Below, in pieces: positions 1-5,923 of a stretch of 14,420 nt of DNA; within the stretch, counting starts at the first letter, position 1; each line of letters starts with the position of its first letter. The notes under the pieces were generated by a model. That model worked only from the letters and a program-made list of their open reading frames with translations, was not told where the DNA came from and searched no databases. The stretch is from a bacterium (GTDB taxonomy: Bacteria; Chloroflexota; Dehalococcoidia; Tepidiformales; Tepidiformaceae): contig CAMAUF010000013.1 in NCBI GenBank assembly GCA_945861295.1, forward strand, positions 1 to 14,420, given 5' to 3'. Made by a program: the position numbers and the translations under genes.

Positions 1-453
1 GTGTCCCGCCTCAGCGTGCCCCGTGACCACGCCGGACTTGCCGTTGAGGTAAGCCCAGATATCGTGCGAGAAGTCATGGTGCTGGTCATGCGCCCTGGCG
101 GCGGCCGCGCCGGCCTTCGCCAGGTCCGGCGTGGTCTCGTCGAGGAGTCCGGCGAGTTCGACCAGCGTCGTCTTCAGGACGACCGCGGATGCCCGCAGTT
201 CCTTGGTCGGCCACGCCGTGAGTTCTACGACGGTTGCGGCCTTCTGGGCGACCGCCTGCGCCGTCGCCGGCACGGTTTTGTCGGTGTTGATGCCCTCGTC
301 GATGGCATGGAAGCCGGCCGCGTCGAGGAACGCCACGGCGCCGATGACAGCGGCATCGCCCGTCGCCGGGGTTTCAGCGTCGCAGGCGACCGCAGCCAGG
401 GCAACGCAAAGCGCGGCTGCGCCCAGCAGGGCGCGGCTCAGGAATCGAGACAT
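1..453 (-). CDS. Putative lipoprotein, His-rich C-terminal part (partial, cut by window edge)
   Basis: The minus-strand frame from an ATG at 453 stays open for 151 codons to the window edge, so the C-terminus is missing. A GAGGAGAG Shine-Dalgarno lies about 7 nt before the start. The N-terminus (MSRFLSR, then a hydrophobic run ending LAAVAC) reads as a lipoprotein signal peptide with Cys24 as the likely lipidated residue; the -3 position is Ala rather than Leu, so the lipobox is imperfect. The mature part is Ala-rich and probably helical, with a His cluster near residues 122-129 (HDQHHDFSH) that could bind metal. It starts 50 bp after the stop of the His/Cys-rich membrane protein and is probably co-transcribed with it. 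I do not recognise the family. A surface-attached metal-binding or helical-bundle protein is a guess from composition. Confidence 0.72.
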   Translation of the reverse strand, partial: MSRFLSRALLGAAALCVALAAVACDAETPATGDAAVIGAVAFLDAAGFHAIDEGINTDKTVPATAQAVAQKAATVVELTAWPTKELRASAVVLKTTLVELAGLLDETTPDLAKAGAAAARAHDQHHDFSHDIWAYLNGKSGVVTGHAEAGH

Positions 454-502
454 TTCGGGACTCTCCTCGGTTGGTGCTTATGGGTGTGTGACGGCCGGGC
501 GC

Positions 503-889
503 TCAGGAGGAGAATCGGGGCGGCGGCGGCTCTAACTCCAGCGCCGCGGGCCGCAACCGGACGGAGGCCACGGCCTCGCTGGCGGAGAGCGCCCCGCCGG
601 CGACCAGGCATTCGAGTGTGCGCGCCAAGAGCGCGAGCGGCACGACGCCCGGCGCAGGCTGGTCGCCGCACGAGGCGGCCCCGGCGTGGCAGTGGCGGGC
701 GTGGTCACGCTCAGCGCCGCCGTGCTCGTGACTCGCGCTCCCAGGCAGCTGGACAGAGCCGGCGCCGTTCGGAAGCGTCACGCGCAGCTCGGGCCAGTGT
801 CCCATGAGCGTCAGCATCGGAAGCAACGCCAGCAAAAGCGCGAAGCCTACGTGAGCGCGATTGCCACGACGGGCCGCCCAACGTTCCAT
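503..889 (-). CDS. Small membrane-anchored His/Cys-rich protein, unknown function
   Basis: This 128-residue protein begins MERWAARRGNR and has one strong hydrophobic segment at about residues 14-31 (VGFALLLALLPMLTLMG). A polar loop follows, with the cluster HEHGGAERDHARHCH and then AASC, containing five His and two Cys. A second, weaker hydrophobic stretch lies near residues 80-100, and the tail is Pro-rich. The topology suggests an anchored extracytoplasmic metal-binding module, but the function is not established. A longer frame begins at 973. I chose ATG 889 because the extra 28 residues lack protein character and because a TACCCT box sits exactly 6 nt before 889. That spacing suggests a leaderless transcript and would explain the absence of a Shine-Dalgarno. 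It is probably the first gene of an operon with the downstream lipoprotein. Confidence 0.68.
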   Translation of the reverse strand: MERWAARRGNRAHVGFALLLALLPMLTLMGHWPELRVTLPNGAGSVQLPGSASHEHGGAERDHARHCHAGAASCGDQPAPGVVPLALLARTLECLVAGGALSASEAVASVRLRPAALELEPPPPRFSS

Positions 890-895
890 GAACAG

Positions 896-901
896 AGGGT
901 A
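896..901 (-). promoter_or_regulatory. Candidate leaderless -10 box (TACCCT) for the His/Cys-rich protein gene
   Basis: On the minus strand TACCCT is followed by 6 nt and then the ATG at 889. The 6-nt gap matches those at 5165, 5912 and 14240, where a TANNNT box precedes a start codon. There is no purine-rich ribosome site before this ATG. No convincing -35 hexamer is visible. Confidence 0.5.
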
Positions 902-951
902 GCTCGGAACTTCGGTGTAAGCCCGAGCGGACCGGTTGGGCTGCGGCGCGG

Positions 952-957
952 TATCCT
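952..957 (+). promoter_or_regulatory. Possible -10 box (TATCCT) for the nitroreductase gene
   Basis: TATCCT lies 33 nt before the nitroreductase ATG in the divergent intergenic space. It would give a short leader that contains the GAGGAC ribosome site. No -35 element is recognisable, so the call is weak. Confidence 0.35.
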
Positions 958-990
958 CACCTCCGAACCCCAATCAAAACGAGGACAACC

Positions 991-1638
991 ATGCCCGCCG
1001 CCACCGACTCGCTGTTCGATGCCATCTACACCCAACGCGCCATCCGCAGCTTTAAGCCCGATGAGGTGCCGGAAGACCTGCTCTGGCGTGTGCTTGAAGC
1101 GGCGACGAAAGCGCCGAGCGGGACCAACCGTCAGCCCTGGCGCTGGGTCGTCATCCGCGATGCCGCCCGCCGCAAGGCGATTGCGGAGGCGCTGGCCGCG
1201 CACCTCCAGACGAACGAGGCGATGCGCACCTACTTCGAATCCGGCGCCAACTCTGATGACAAGAGCACGCGGCTGATGCTGAACGGGGCGCTGGCCCTGG
1301 CCCACAACATCGGCCTTGCCCCGGTCCTGATCATCCCGTGCTACTTCTCGGACGGGGGACGCATCCCGGACCGGCTGCTGACGGGTTCATCCCTGTATCC
1401 GGCCGTCCAGAACATGCTCCTGGCGGCGCGTGGCCTCGGGCTCGGGACGGTGCTGACGACCTTCCAGTCGGGCATCCTGGACCACCTGCGCGCCGAAATC
1501 GGCATCCCCGACGACGCGTTTCCGGCGGCACTGATCCCGCTGGGTTGGCCGGACGCGAACTTTGGCCCAACCAAGCGCAAACCGGTCACGGATGTCGTCT
1601 ACTGGGATCAATGGGGCGCGACGCTGACGAGGCAGTAG
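991..1638 (+). CDS. Nitroreductase family FMN-dependent oxidoreductase
   Basis: The 215-residue product is a typical length for the nitroreductase/flavin reductase fold. The N-terminal FMN-phosphate motif is present as QRAIRSF (Arg16, Arg19, Ser20), followed by KAPSGTNRQPWRW at residues 40-52, the usual family signature with Asn46, Gln48 and Trp50. A GLGLGTVLTT segment around residue 150 and a C-terminal KRKPVTDVVYWDQWG match the family's glycine-rich turn and closing region. Members use NAD(P)H to reduce nitro groups, quinones, enones or flavins in the cytoplasm; the substrate cannot be read here. The start is supported by a GAGGAC ribosome site 7 nt before the ATG. It is divergent from the leftward membrane protein/lipoprotein pair and appears monocistronic. 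Confidence 0.92.
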   Translation: MPAATDSLFDAIYTQRAIRSFKPDEVPEDLLWRVLEAATKAPSGTNRQPWRWVVIRDAARRKAIAEALAAHLQTNEAMRTYFESGANSDDKSTRLMLNGALALAHNIGLAPVLIIPCYFSDGGRIPDRLLTGSSLYPAVQNMLLAARGLGLGTVLTTFQSGILDHLRAEIGIPDDAFPAALIPLGWPDANFGPTKRKPVTDVVYWDQWGATLTRQ

Positions 1639-1643
1639 CCAAC

Positions 1644-1657
1644 TCGCGGCGCCGCGA
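1644..1657. other. Perfect 14-bp GC palindrome after the nitroreductase
   Basis: TCGCGGCGCCGCGA is a perfect palindrome starting 5 bp after the nitroreductase stop, in the 117-bp gap between convergent genes. It could be a protein-binding site or part of a bidirectional transcription end, but there is no T-tract and the centre has no loop. Otherwise I see nothing in this gap. Confidence 0.35.
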
Positions 1658-1755
1658 CTCGGCGGACGGTCCCTCTCCTTCGCCCACCGCAATGGGACAG
1701 CCCGGGTGAGCGTTCGCCGGCGCGCAGGCCCAGGGCTATGCCGCGATGGGAGGCA

Positions 1756-2238
1756 TCAGCGAGCGATGCCCTCGATCGCCACCGCGCCCGTCAGCGCCAG
1801 CAAGTCCACGACGGCAAGGCGGACATCGAGCCCGCGCTGCCCGGCGCTGACGAGGATCGCGCTTCGCAACAGGGCACGGCCATCGATGTAAGTCGCGAAC
1901 CCTTTGCCGATCAGCGCCAGCGCGCTGATCCCGCCGACTTGGAGGCCGGTGTAACGCTCCGCATCGCGGTGGCTGGCCATGCTCACCTTCTTCAGGCCGA
2001 GCGCCGCCGCCAACGCCTTGAGGTCGACCTCTGAGTCCGAAGGCATCATGACGAGCCGAGGCTTGCCCTTCGGCGGATCTTCTTCGACCACAAGCGTCTT
2101 GTAGACGGCTTCGGGCGGCATCCCGGTGACGCGCGCAACCTCCGCGGCGTCGCGGATAGCATCGTCGAAGGCGAACAACGCGTGCGGTATCTTGCGCTGT
2201 CCGAGCATCCGGACGGCCATCGGCTTCGGACTGGCCAC
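1756..2238 (-). CDS. YbaK/EbsC-type aminoacyl-tRNA deacylase
   Basis: The 160-residue protein has the length and layout of the YbaK/ProX trans-editing domain, whose members hydrolyse mischarged aminoacyl-tRNAs such as Cys-tRNA(Pro). Visible family features are YKTLVV at residues 46-51 with the conserved Lys47, LVMMPSDSEVDLKALAAALG (62-81), and TGLQVGGISALAL (97-109), the region of the usual GGxSP loop. Here that loop has Ala where most members have Pro, so substrate choice may differ. The start is GTG 2238, with GAGGAAA about 6 nt upstream; a longer frame runs back into the preceding SDR gene and is not used. It is the third gene of a leftward operon, 14 bp after the degenerate SDR. No link between deacylation and the SDRs is evident. 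Confidence 0.88.
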   Translation of the reverse strand: MASPKPMAVRMLGQRKIPHALFAFDDAIRDAAEVARVTGMPPEAVYKTLVVEEDPPKGKPRLVMMPSDSEVDLKALAAALGLKKVSMASHRDAERYTGLQVGGISALALIGKGFATYIDGRALLRSAILVSAGQRGLDVRLAVVDLLALTGAVAIEGIAR

Positions 2239-2252
2239 GCTCTTTCCTCGCT

Positions 2253-3038
2253 CTAGAGATGGCCCATGACGCCGCCATCGACGTGGAAGACTTGGCCGTT
2301 CAGATAGGCGCCGCCATCGGAGGCAAGCAGGGTCGCCAAGCCCGTGACATCGTCCGCCTTGCCGAGACGTTTGAGCGGGATGAACCGGACCAGCCGGTTG
2401 GCGCCGATGTCGTCCGGCCCAGCCCCGGCCGACCACTCCATCCAGCCCATCGAGATGCAGTTGACCGTGACGCGGCGCGGCCCGAGCTCTTGGCTAAGGT
2501 TCGCCATCAGGCCAACGAGGCCACCGCGAGCCGCCCCGTAGGCCGTCCCCAGCTCGACACCACGCTCGCCGAGGATCGAAGTCAGGATGATGATTCGGCC
2601 CTCGCCATCGCCCAATTCGCGCATGAACGACCGGGCCGAGTAAAAAGCGCCCGCCAGGTTGACCTGCAGTGTGTTGCCGAATTCGGCGTCCGTGACTTTC
2701 GTGGACTCCTTCAGCAGCGGCCCATCGGCGTTGTAGACGAGAATATCCGGCCGGCCGAACTCTTTGACGAGTTGCCGGAGCCCGACGGTGACGTTTGTCG
2801 GAAGCGTCACGTCCCAGCCCTGGGAAAAAGTCTTGAGCCCGAGCTTTTCGACCGCCTTGCTCGCCCGTTTGGCCGCCATGACTTCGTCGCCGTCGAGGGT
2901 GGCGGACGCGAGGGCGACATCCGCGCCGGCTTCGGCGAACGCGAGCGCGATGGCCGCGCCCGCCGGATTTGCGCAGCCCACGATCAGGGCGCGCTTGCCG
3001 GTCAGGTCGAATCCAGGTCGCCGTTCCCAGTCGGTCAT
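2253..3038 (-). CDS. SDR family protein with degenerate cofactor and catalytic motifs
   Basis: The 261-residue product has the SDR Rossmann fold, ending with the usual YLNGQVFHVDGG element (245-256). Three hallmark motifs deviate. The cofactor loop TGxxxGxG reads GCANPAGAA (21-29), NNAG reads YNAD (102-105), and the YxxxK motif reads YGAAR, with Tyr167 kept and Lys replaced by Arg171 (codon CGC at 2528-2526). Asn127 and Ser154 are retained. In classical SDRs the Lys lowers the Tyr pKa and binds the nicotinamide ribose, so activity may be reduced or lost. The ATG at 3038 overlaps the upstream SDR stop as ATGA, implying translational coupling and fitting a role as partner subunit of that enzyme. 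An alternative is a divergent reductase of the FabI-like type with altered chemistry. Confidence 0.85.
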   Translation of the reverse strand: MTDWERRPGFDLTGKRALIVGCANPAGAAIALAFAEAGADVALASATLDGDEVMAAKRASKAVEKLGLKTFSQGWDVTLPTNVTVGLRQLVKEFGRPDILVYNADGPLLKESTKVTDAEFGNTLQVNLAGAFYSARSFMRELGDGEGRIIILTSILGERGVELGTAYGAARGGLVGLMANLSQELGPRRVTVNCISMGWMEWSAGAGPDDIGANRLVRFIPLKRLGKADDVTGLATLLASDGGAYLNGQVFHVDGGVMGHL

Positions 3039-3850
3039 GCGAGCACCCCGGTGACGTGGCCGAGCGGGGAGATGCCGCCAGCGAGGCCTCCGCCGTCGAT
3101 GACAAAGTTTTCGCCCGTGATATAGCTCGAAAGGTCCGAACAAAGGAACAGCGCGAGCGGCCCAAGTTCCCAGGCCTCGCCGAACCGGCGGATCGTGTTT
3201 AATCGCCCGCGGTCGGCCACGCGCTTGCGCTCGTCGTCATCGTTCGGCGGCCGTTGGGCGACGAAGCCCGGCACGATGCAGTTGACGCGGATGTTTTCGC
3301 CGGCGAGCTGGGCCGCCAAGGTGCGCGTGAGCGAGATGACGCCGCCCTTGGCCGAGGAGTACCCCAGCGCCGTTGGGGCCGCGCGCATACCCATGCCGCT
3401 GGCGACGTTGACGATCACGCCACCGCCGCCCTGGTCGCGAAAGACGCGGGCGGCGGCGCGGCAGCCGTAGAAGGCGCTGTCGAGGTTGACGGAGATCGTG
3501 TCGAGCCAGTCGTCGTCCTCAAGGTCCCAGATCCGGGCGCCCGAGCCGCGGGCGTCGCCGATCCCGGCGTTGTTGATCATGATGTCGAGGCGGCCGAACT
3601 TCGCGACCGTCTCGGCGACGACGGAGTCAACCTCGGCCGACGATTGCACATCGGTCGGGACGGCGAGCGTCTGGCGGCCGCTCTTGCCGTCGATGAACGC
3701 CGCCGTGTCGGTAAGCTGCGCCGCTGTGCGGCTGGCGATGCAAACATCCGCGCCGGCCATGGAAAGCGCCAGGGCCATCTCGCGGCCCAGGCCCCTGCCT
3801 CCGCCGGTGACGATCGCGACCCGGCCATCCAGCCGTAGGCGTTCGAGCAT
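3035..3850 (-). CDS. Short-chain dehydrogenase/reductase (classical SDR)
   Basis: The 271-residue protein carries the full classical SDR set: TGGGRGLG (15-22) for NAD(P) binding, NNAG (93-96), catalytic Asn122, Ser151 and YSSAK (Tyr164/Lys168), and a C-terminal ITGENFVIDGG. It would interconvert an alcohol and a ketone using NAD(P)(H); FabG-like or glucose-dehydrogenase-like members look similar and the substrate is not identifiable. The start at 3850 has a strong AGGAGGGG ribosome site. It is first in a leftward operon with the degenerate SDR (4-bp overlap) and the YbaK-type gene. A TACAAT box at 3874-3879 probably drives the operon. The C-terminus runs about 15 residues past the family's usual end (LAGGISPLGHVTGVLA). 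Confidence 0.93.
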   Translation of the reverse strand: MLERLRLDGRVAIVTGGGRGLGREMALALSMAGADVCIASRTAAQLTDTAAFIDGKSGRQTLAVPTDVQSSAEVDSVVAETVAKFGRLDIMINNAGIGDARGSGARIWDLEDDDWLDTISVNLDSAFYGCRAAARVFRDQGGGGVIVNVASGMGMRAAPTALGYSSAKGGVISLTRTLAAQLAGENIRVNCIVPGFVAQRPPNDDDERKRVADRGRLNTIRRFGEAWELGPLALFLCSDLSSYITGENFVIDGGGLAGGISPLGHVTGVLA

Positions 3851-3873
3851 GTGTCCCCTCCTGCGTCGAAGGG

Positions 3874-3879
3874 ATTGTA
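3874..3879 (-). promoter_or_regulatory. Candidate -10 box (TACAAT) for the SDR-SDR-ybaK operon
   Basis: On the minus strand TACAAT lies 23 nt before the ATG at 3850, which leaves room for a short leader holding the AGGAGGGG ribosome site. It sits in the 60-bp gap after uppP. No clear -35 is seen. Confidence 0.5.
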
Positions 3880-3910
3880 CTCCGCAGGCCGCCTCAACGA
3901 TCCGCCCGGA

Positions 3911-4735
3911 TCAGGCGACGCGGAAGGCCCCAATCACGAGCGTGAGCGCGGCCACGCCCCAGCGGTAGACGACGAACGGGACGAGGCTGTGGGAGCGTAC
4001 GAAGCGCAAGAGAAAATGGATAGCGGCGAAACCGACGATGGCCGAGAGGGCGAAACCGAGCGCCAACTCGGCGAGTTCCTGTCCCGTTTGGGCCGACAAA
4101 TCGCCGGACTTGAGCAGCGCCGCGCCGGCGAAGGCGGGCGTGCCGAGGAGGAAGGCGTACCGCGCCGCCGAGTCCCGTGTCAGACCGAGGAACAGCCCGG
4201 CACTGATCGTCGCGCCGGAACGCGATACGCCGGGCACCAGGGCGCAGGCTTGGGCGAGACCGATGACAATGGTGTCGCGGAGACGAATTTCGCCGAGTCC
4301 GCGTTGCTGGCGCGCTTGGCGCTCGGCCAGCAGCATGACGCCGCCGACGCCCGCGAGCGTGATCGCCACCAACCACGGCTGGCGGACATGCTCTTCGATC
4401 CAGCTATCGAAGACGAGGCCAACCACAGCCGCCGGGATCGAACCAACCAGGATCAGGCCGAGCAGCCGCCCATCGCCGCCCGGCGGGGCAGCCGCCAACG
4501 TGCGCGCGCGGAGGAACTTGACCACGGCGCCGGCCATCCGCAGCCAATCGCGCCAAAAGTAGAGCAGCAGAGCCAGCGTCGTCCCGAGGTGAAGCCCCAC
4601 ATCGAATGCGAGGCCCTGATCCGGCCAACGAAAGAGGCTCGGGACCAGGATCAAGTGCCCTGACGACGAGACGGGCAGGAACTCCGTGAGGCCCTGGACG
4701 ATGCCCAGGATTGCTGCGCGAACGGCATCGTCCAT
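3911..4735 (-). CDS. uppP: Undecaprenyl-diphosphatase UppP (BacA family)
   Basis: The 274-residue polytopic membrane protein carries both diagnostic UppP motifs. They are GIVQGLTEFLPVSSSGHL (residues 11-28, with the acidic/amide motif at Gln14 and Glu18, and His27) and PGVSRSGAT (168-176, with Arg172). Multiple hydrophobic segments follow (about 48-60, 92-109, 122-137, 197-209, 227-245, 253-270). The enzyme dephosphorylates undecaprenyl diphosphate at the membrane to recycle the lipid carrier for peptidoglycan and other envelope polymers, and its overexpression gives bacitracin resistance in known cases. The start ATG has only a poor ribosome site. It lies 60 bp downstream of the ABM gene with a strong hairpin between them, so it may be read through from that gene or use its own unrecognised promoter. 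Confidence 0.96.
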   Translation of the reverse strand: MDDAVRAAILGIVQGLTEFLPVSSSGHLILVPSLFRWPDQGLAFDVGLHLGTTLALLLYFWRDWLRMAGAVVKFLRARTLAAAPPGGDGRLLGLILVGSIPAAVVGLVFDSWIEEHVRQPWLVAITLAGVGGVMLLAERQARQQRGLGEIRLRDTIVIGLAQACALVPGVSRSGATISAGLFLGLTRDSAARYAFLLGTPAFAGAALLKSGDLSAQTGQELAELALGFALSAIVGFAAIHFLLRFVRSHSLVPFVVYRWGVAALTLVIGAFRVA

Positions 4736-4752
4736 CCCGGCCGAGGGTGTGC

Positions 4753-4778
4753 GGGGGCTTGCCTACGGGCAAACCCCC
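4753..4778. other. Strong hairpin with a UACG-type tetraloop between the ABM gene and uppP
   Basis: An 11-bp arm at 4753-4763 pairs with 4768-4778 around the 4-nt loop TACG; one pair is mismatched in DNA terms but becomes G-U in minus-strand RNA. In the minus (transcribed) direction it lies 17 bp after the ABM stop and about 17 bp before uppP. No T-tract follows, so it may be a weak intrinsic terminator, an RNA end-protection hairpin or an attenuator-like element. Read on the plus strand, the loop is the very stable C(UACG)G form. Confidence 0.5.
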
Positions 4779-4795
4779 TGCACTTGAGCCGCGGG

Positions 4796-5101
4796 TCAGA
4801 CGCCCGCGATCTGCGTGTACCGCTCGATGACTGGCCGCCCGGCGAGCAGCTTGCCGGCGCCGAGCTTGCCGCCCATCGCCGCCATGTGGGCCGTCTTCCC
4901 GTGCGCGTCCAGCGCTTCCGCGCTCGCATACTGCTCGTAAAAGAGGAACAAGTTCGGGTCCGTGTCGGAGGTGTGGAGCGAATAGAGGCCAACGGCGGGC
5001 TTCTCGTTCGCGGCGACGTTGCCGACCATCTCGGTGAGGACAGCCTTGAGTTCATCCGCCTTGCCTTCGGCGGCCTGGAGTTTCGCGACAACGGTGATCA
5101 T
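4796..5101 (-). CDS. Antibiotic biosynthesis monooxygenase (ABM) fold protein
   Basis: The 101-residue protein has the size and pattern of a dimeric alpha/beta-barrel ABM (YgiN-like) protein. The N-terminal strand ITVVAKLQA is followed by a helix (GKADELKAVLTEMV), a central strand ending in LFLFYEQYAS (51-60), then AEALDAHGKTAHM (61-73) with the typical conserved His residues, and a last strand IERYTQ. Family members act as quinol/polyketide monooxygenases or haem-binding proteins without bound metals; the substrate is unknown here. ATG 5101 is preceded by GAAGGAG at about 8 nt; a longer frame starting at 5386 would overlap the divergent methyltransferase and is rejected. A TACAAT box at 5129-5134 is the likely promoter. 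Confidence 0.87.
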   Translation of the reverse strand: MITVVAKLQAAEGKADELKAVLTEMVGNVAANEKPAVGLYSLHTSDTDPNLFLFYEQYASAEALDAHGKTAHMAAMGGKLGAGKLLAGRPVIERYTQIAGV

Positions 5102-5128
5102 GGATGGGCTCCTTCGGGTGATGACCGG

Positions 5129-5134
5129 ATTGTA
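5129..5134 (-). promoter_or_regulatory. Candidate -10 box (TACAAT) for the ABM gene
   Basis: On the minus strand TACAAT lies 27 nt before the ABM start and gives a short leader with the GAAGGAG ribosome site. It is back to back with the TAGGAT box of the methyltransferase only 30 bp away, so the two promoters share a compact divergent region. Confidence 0.5.
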
Positions 5135-5164
5135 CGTGCGACGCGCGCTAGCGGCGGAAGCTGC

Positions 5165-5170
5165 TAGGAT
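5165..5170 (+). promoter_or_regulatory. Candidate leaderless -10 box (TAGGAT) for the methyltransferase gene
   Basis: TAGGAT is followed by exactly 6 nt and then the GTG at 5177, the same geometry as at 5912. The AGGA inside the box could alternatively act as a ribosome site, so leaderless initiation is likely but not proven by this instance alone. Confidence 0.5.
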
Positions 5171-5176
5171 GCCCGC

Positions 5177-5821
5177 GTGTACCCGCCATTGGGGCCGAAC
5201 CTTCGCGCGCGCGTCCTGGCGCGGATGCACGCCCATCCCGCCGCCGATACGACGGTCGAGCTCCCGGAGTGGTATTTCCGGCATTGGCACTTCGGGCCAG
5301 GGGGCTACCTCACGGGCGTCGGCATCCGTTGGTACGACTGGGTGGTTCGGCGCGCGTACTACCAGCTTCACGAAGGAGGCGCGCACGCGGCCGTGCTCAA
5401 TGCCCTGGGCGAGGCGGGCTGCCGCAAGGTCGTCGAAGTCGGTTGTGGTTCCGGCCGCCTCCTCCGCTCGCTCGTCGCTTCCCGGCAGTTCGACGCGGTG
5501 ACCGGCCTAGAAATCTCGCCGCTGCTCGTCGACCGCGCCCGGCGCGCCGCGCCCGGCGTCAGCGTGCGGCAGAGCGACGGCACCCTCGACGCGGTCGCCG
5601 AGGCGGAGGCGGACGCGGTCGTCATGGCGCACGTCGTCGGCCATGTCCCGCCCGCCGTGGCGGGGACGCTGCTCGCTCAGGCGCTCCGTCTTGCTGGCGA
5701 CCGCGGACGTGTCGCCTTGGTCGAACACGCTTGGCACCCCCTGGACCTTGGCCGCGCCCGCATCCGTCGGGACGAGCGCTTTCACGCCGGCATGCAGCGG
5801 CTGATTGTCCTCAGCAACTGA
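5177..5821 (+). CDS. Class I SAM-dependent methyltransferase
   Basis: The 214-residue protein has the SAM-binding motif I as VVEVGCGSGRLLRSL (residues 85-99) and the post-I acidic residue in TGLEISPLL (109-117, Glu112). A later VVMAHVVGHVPP (148-159) resembles motif II/III and RVALVEHAW (178-186) is strand 5. An N-terminal cap of about 80 residues rich in aromatic residues (EWYFRHWHFGPGGYL) probably contributes to substrate binding. The C-terminus ends soon after strand 5 (RLIVLSN), so the usual strands 6-7 may be shortened. The start is GTG 5177 because a TAGGAT box lies 6 nt upstream and no earlier in-frame start is plausible. The substrate cannot be read; it stands alone between the ABM gene (divergent) and sbcD. 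Confidence 0.84.
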   Translation: MYPPLGPNLRARVLARMHAHPAADTTVELPEWYFRHWHFGPGGYLTGVGIRWYDWVVRRAYYQLHEGGAHAAVLNALGEAGCRKVVEVGCGSGRLLRSLVASRQFDAVTGLEISPLLVDRARRAAPGVSVRQSDGTLDAVAEAEADAVVMAHVVGHVPPAVAGTLLAQALRLAGDRGRVALVEHAWHPLDLGRARIRRDERFHAGMQRLIVLSN

Positions 5822-5845
5822 GCGCCAAGCCGCGCCTGTCACGGT

Positions 5846-5864
5846 CGCGACAGCGGCTGTCGCG
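5846..5864 (+). terminator. Hairpin after the methyltransferase, possible terminator
   Basis: CGCGACAG at 5846-5853 pairs perfectly with CTGTCGCG at 5857-5864 around a 3-nt loop, 24 bp after the methyltransferase stop and before the sbcD promoter. No T-tract follows, which is common in GC-rich genomes, so termination is an inference from position and stability. Confidence 0.4.
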
Positions 5865-5911
5865 TCCCTGCGTGAAGCTGAGGAGGTTCGTGCGGTCAAC
5901 AGCCGGACAGC

Positions 5912-5917
5912 TAGGAT
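5912..5917 (+). promoter_or_regulatory. Candidate leaderless -10 box (TAGGAT) for the sbcD operon
   Basis: GCTAGGATG recurs here as at 5163-5171, and TAGGAT is again exactly 6 nt before the start codon (ATG 5924). No LexA-like or other operator is obvious, and no -35 hexamer is recognisable. The embedded AGGA could also act as a ribosome site. Confidence 0.5.
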
Positions 5918-5923
5918 GACGGC

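Noticed and set aside
1..807. 268-codon plus-strand open frame
   Set aside because: It is antisense to the lipoprotein and membrane protein genes, and its translation is Arg-rich with no protein character.
2259..3125. 288-codon plus-strand open frame, with similar ones at 3254-3838 and 3851-4663
   Set aside because: All are antisense to clear SDR and uppP genes and carry no recognisable motifs.
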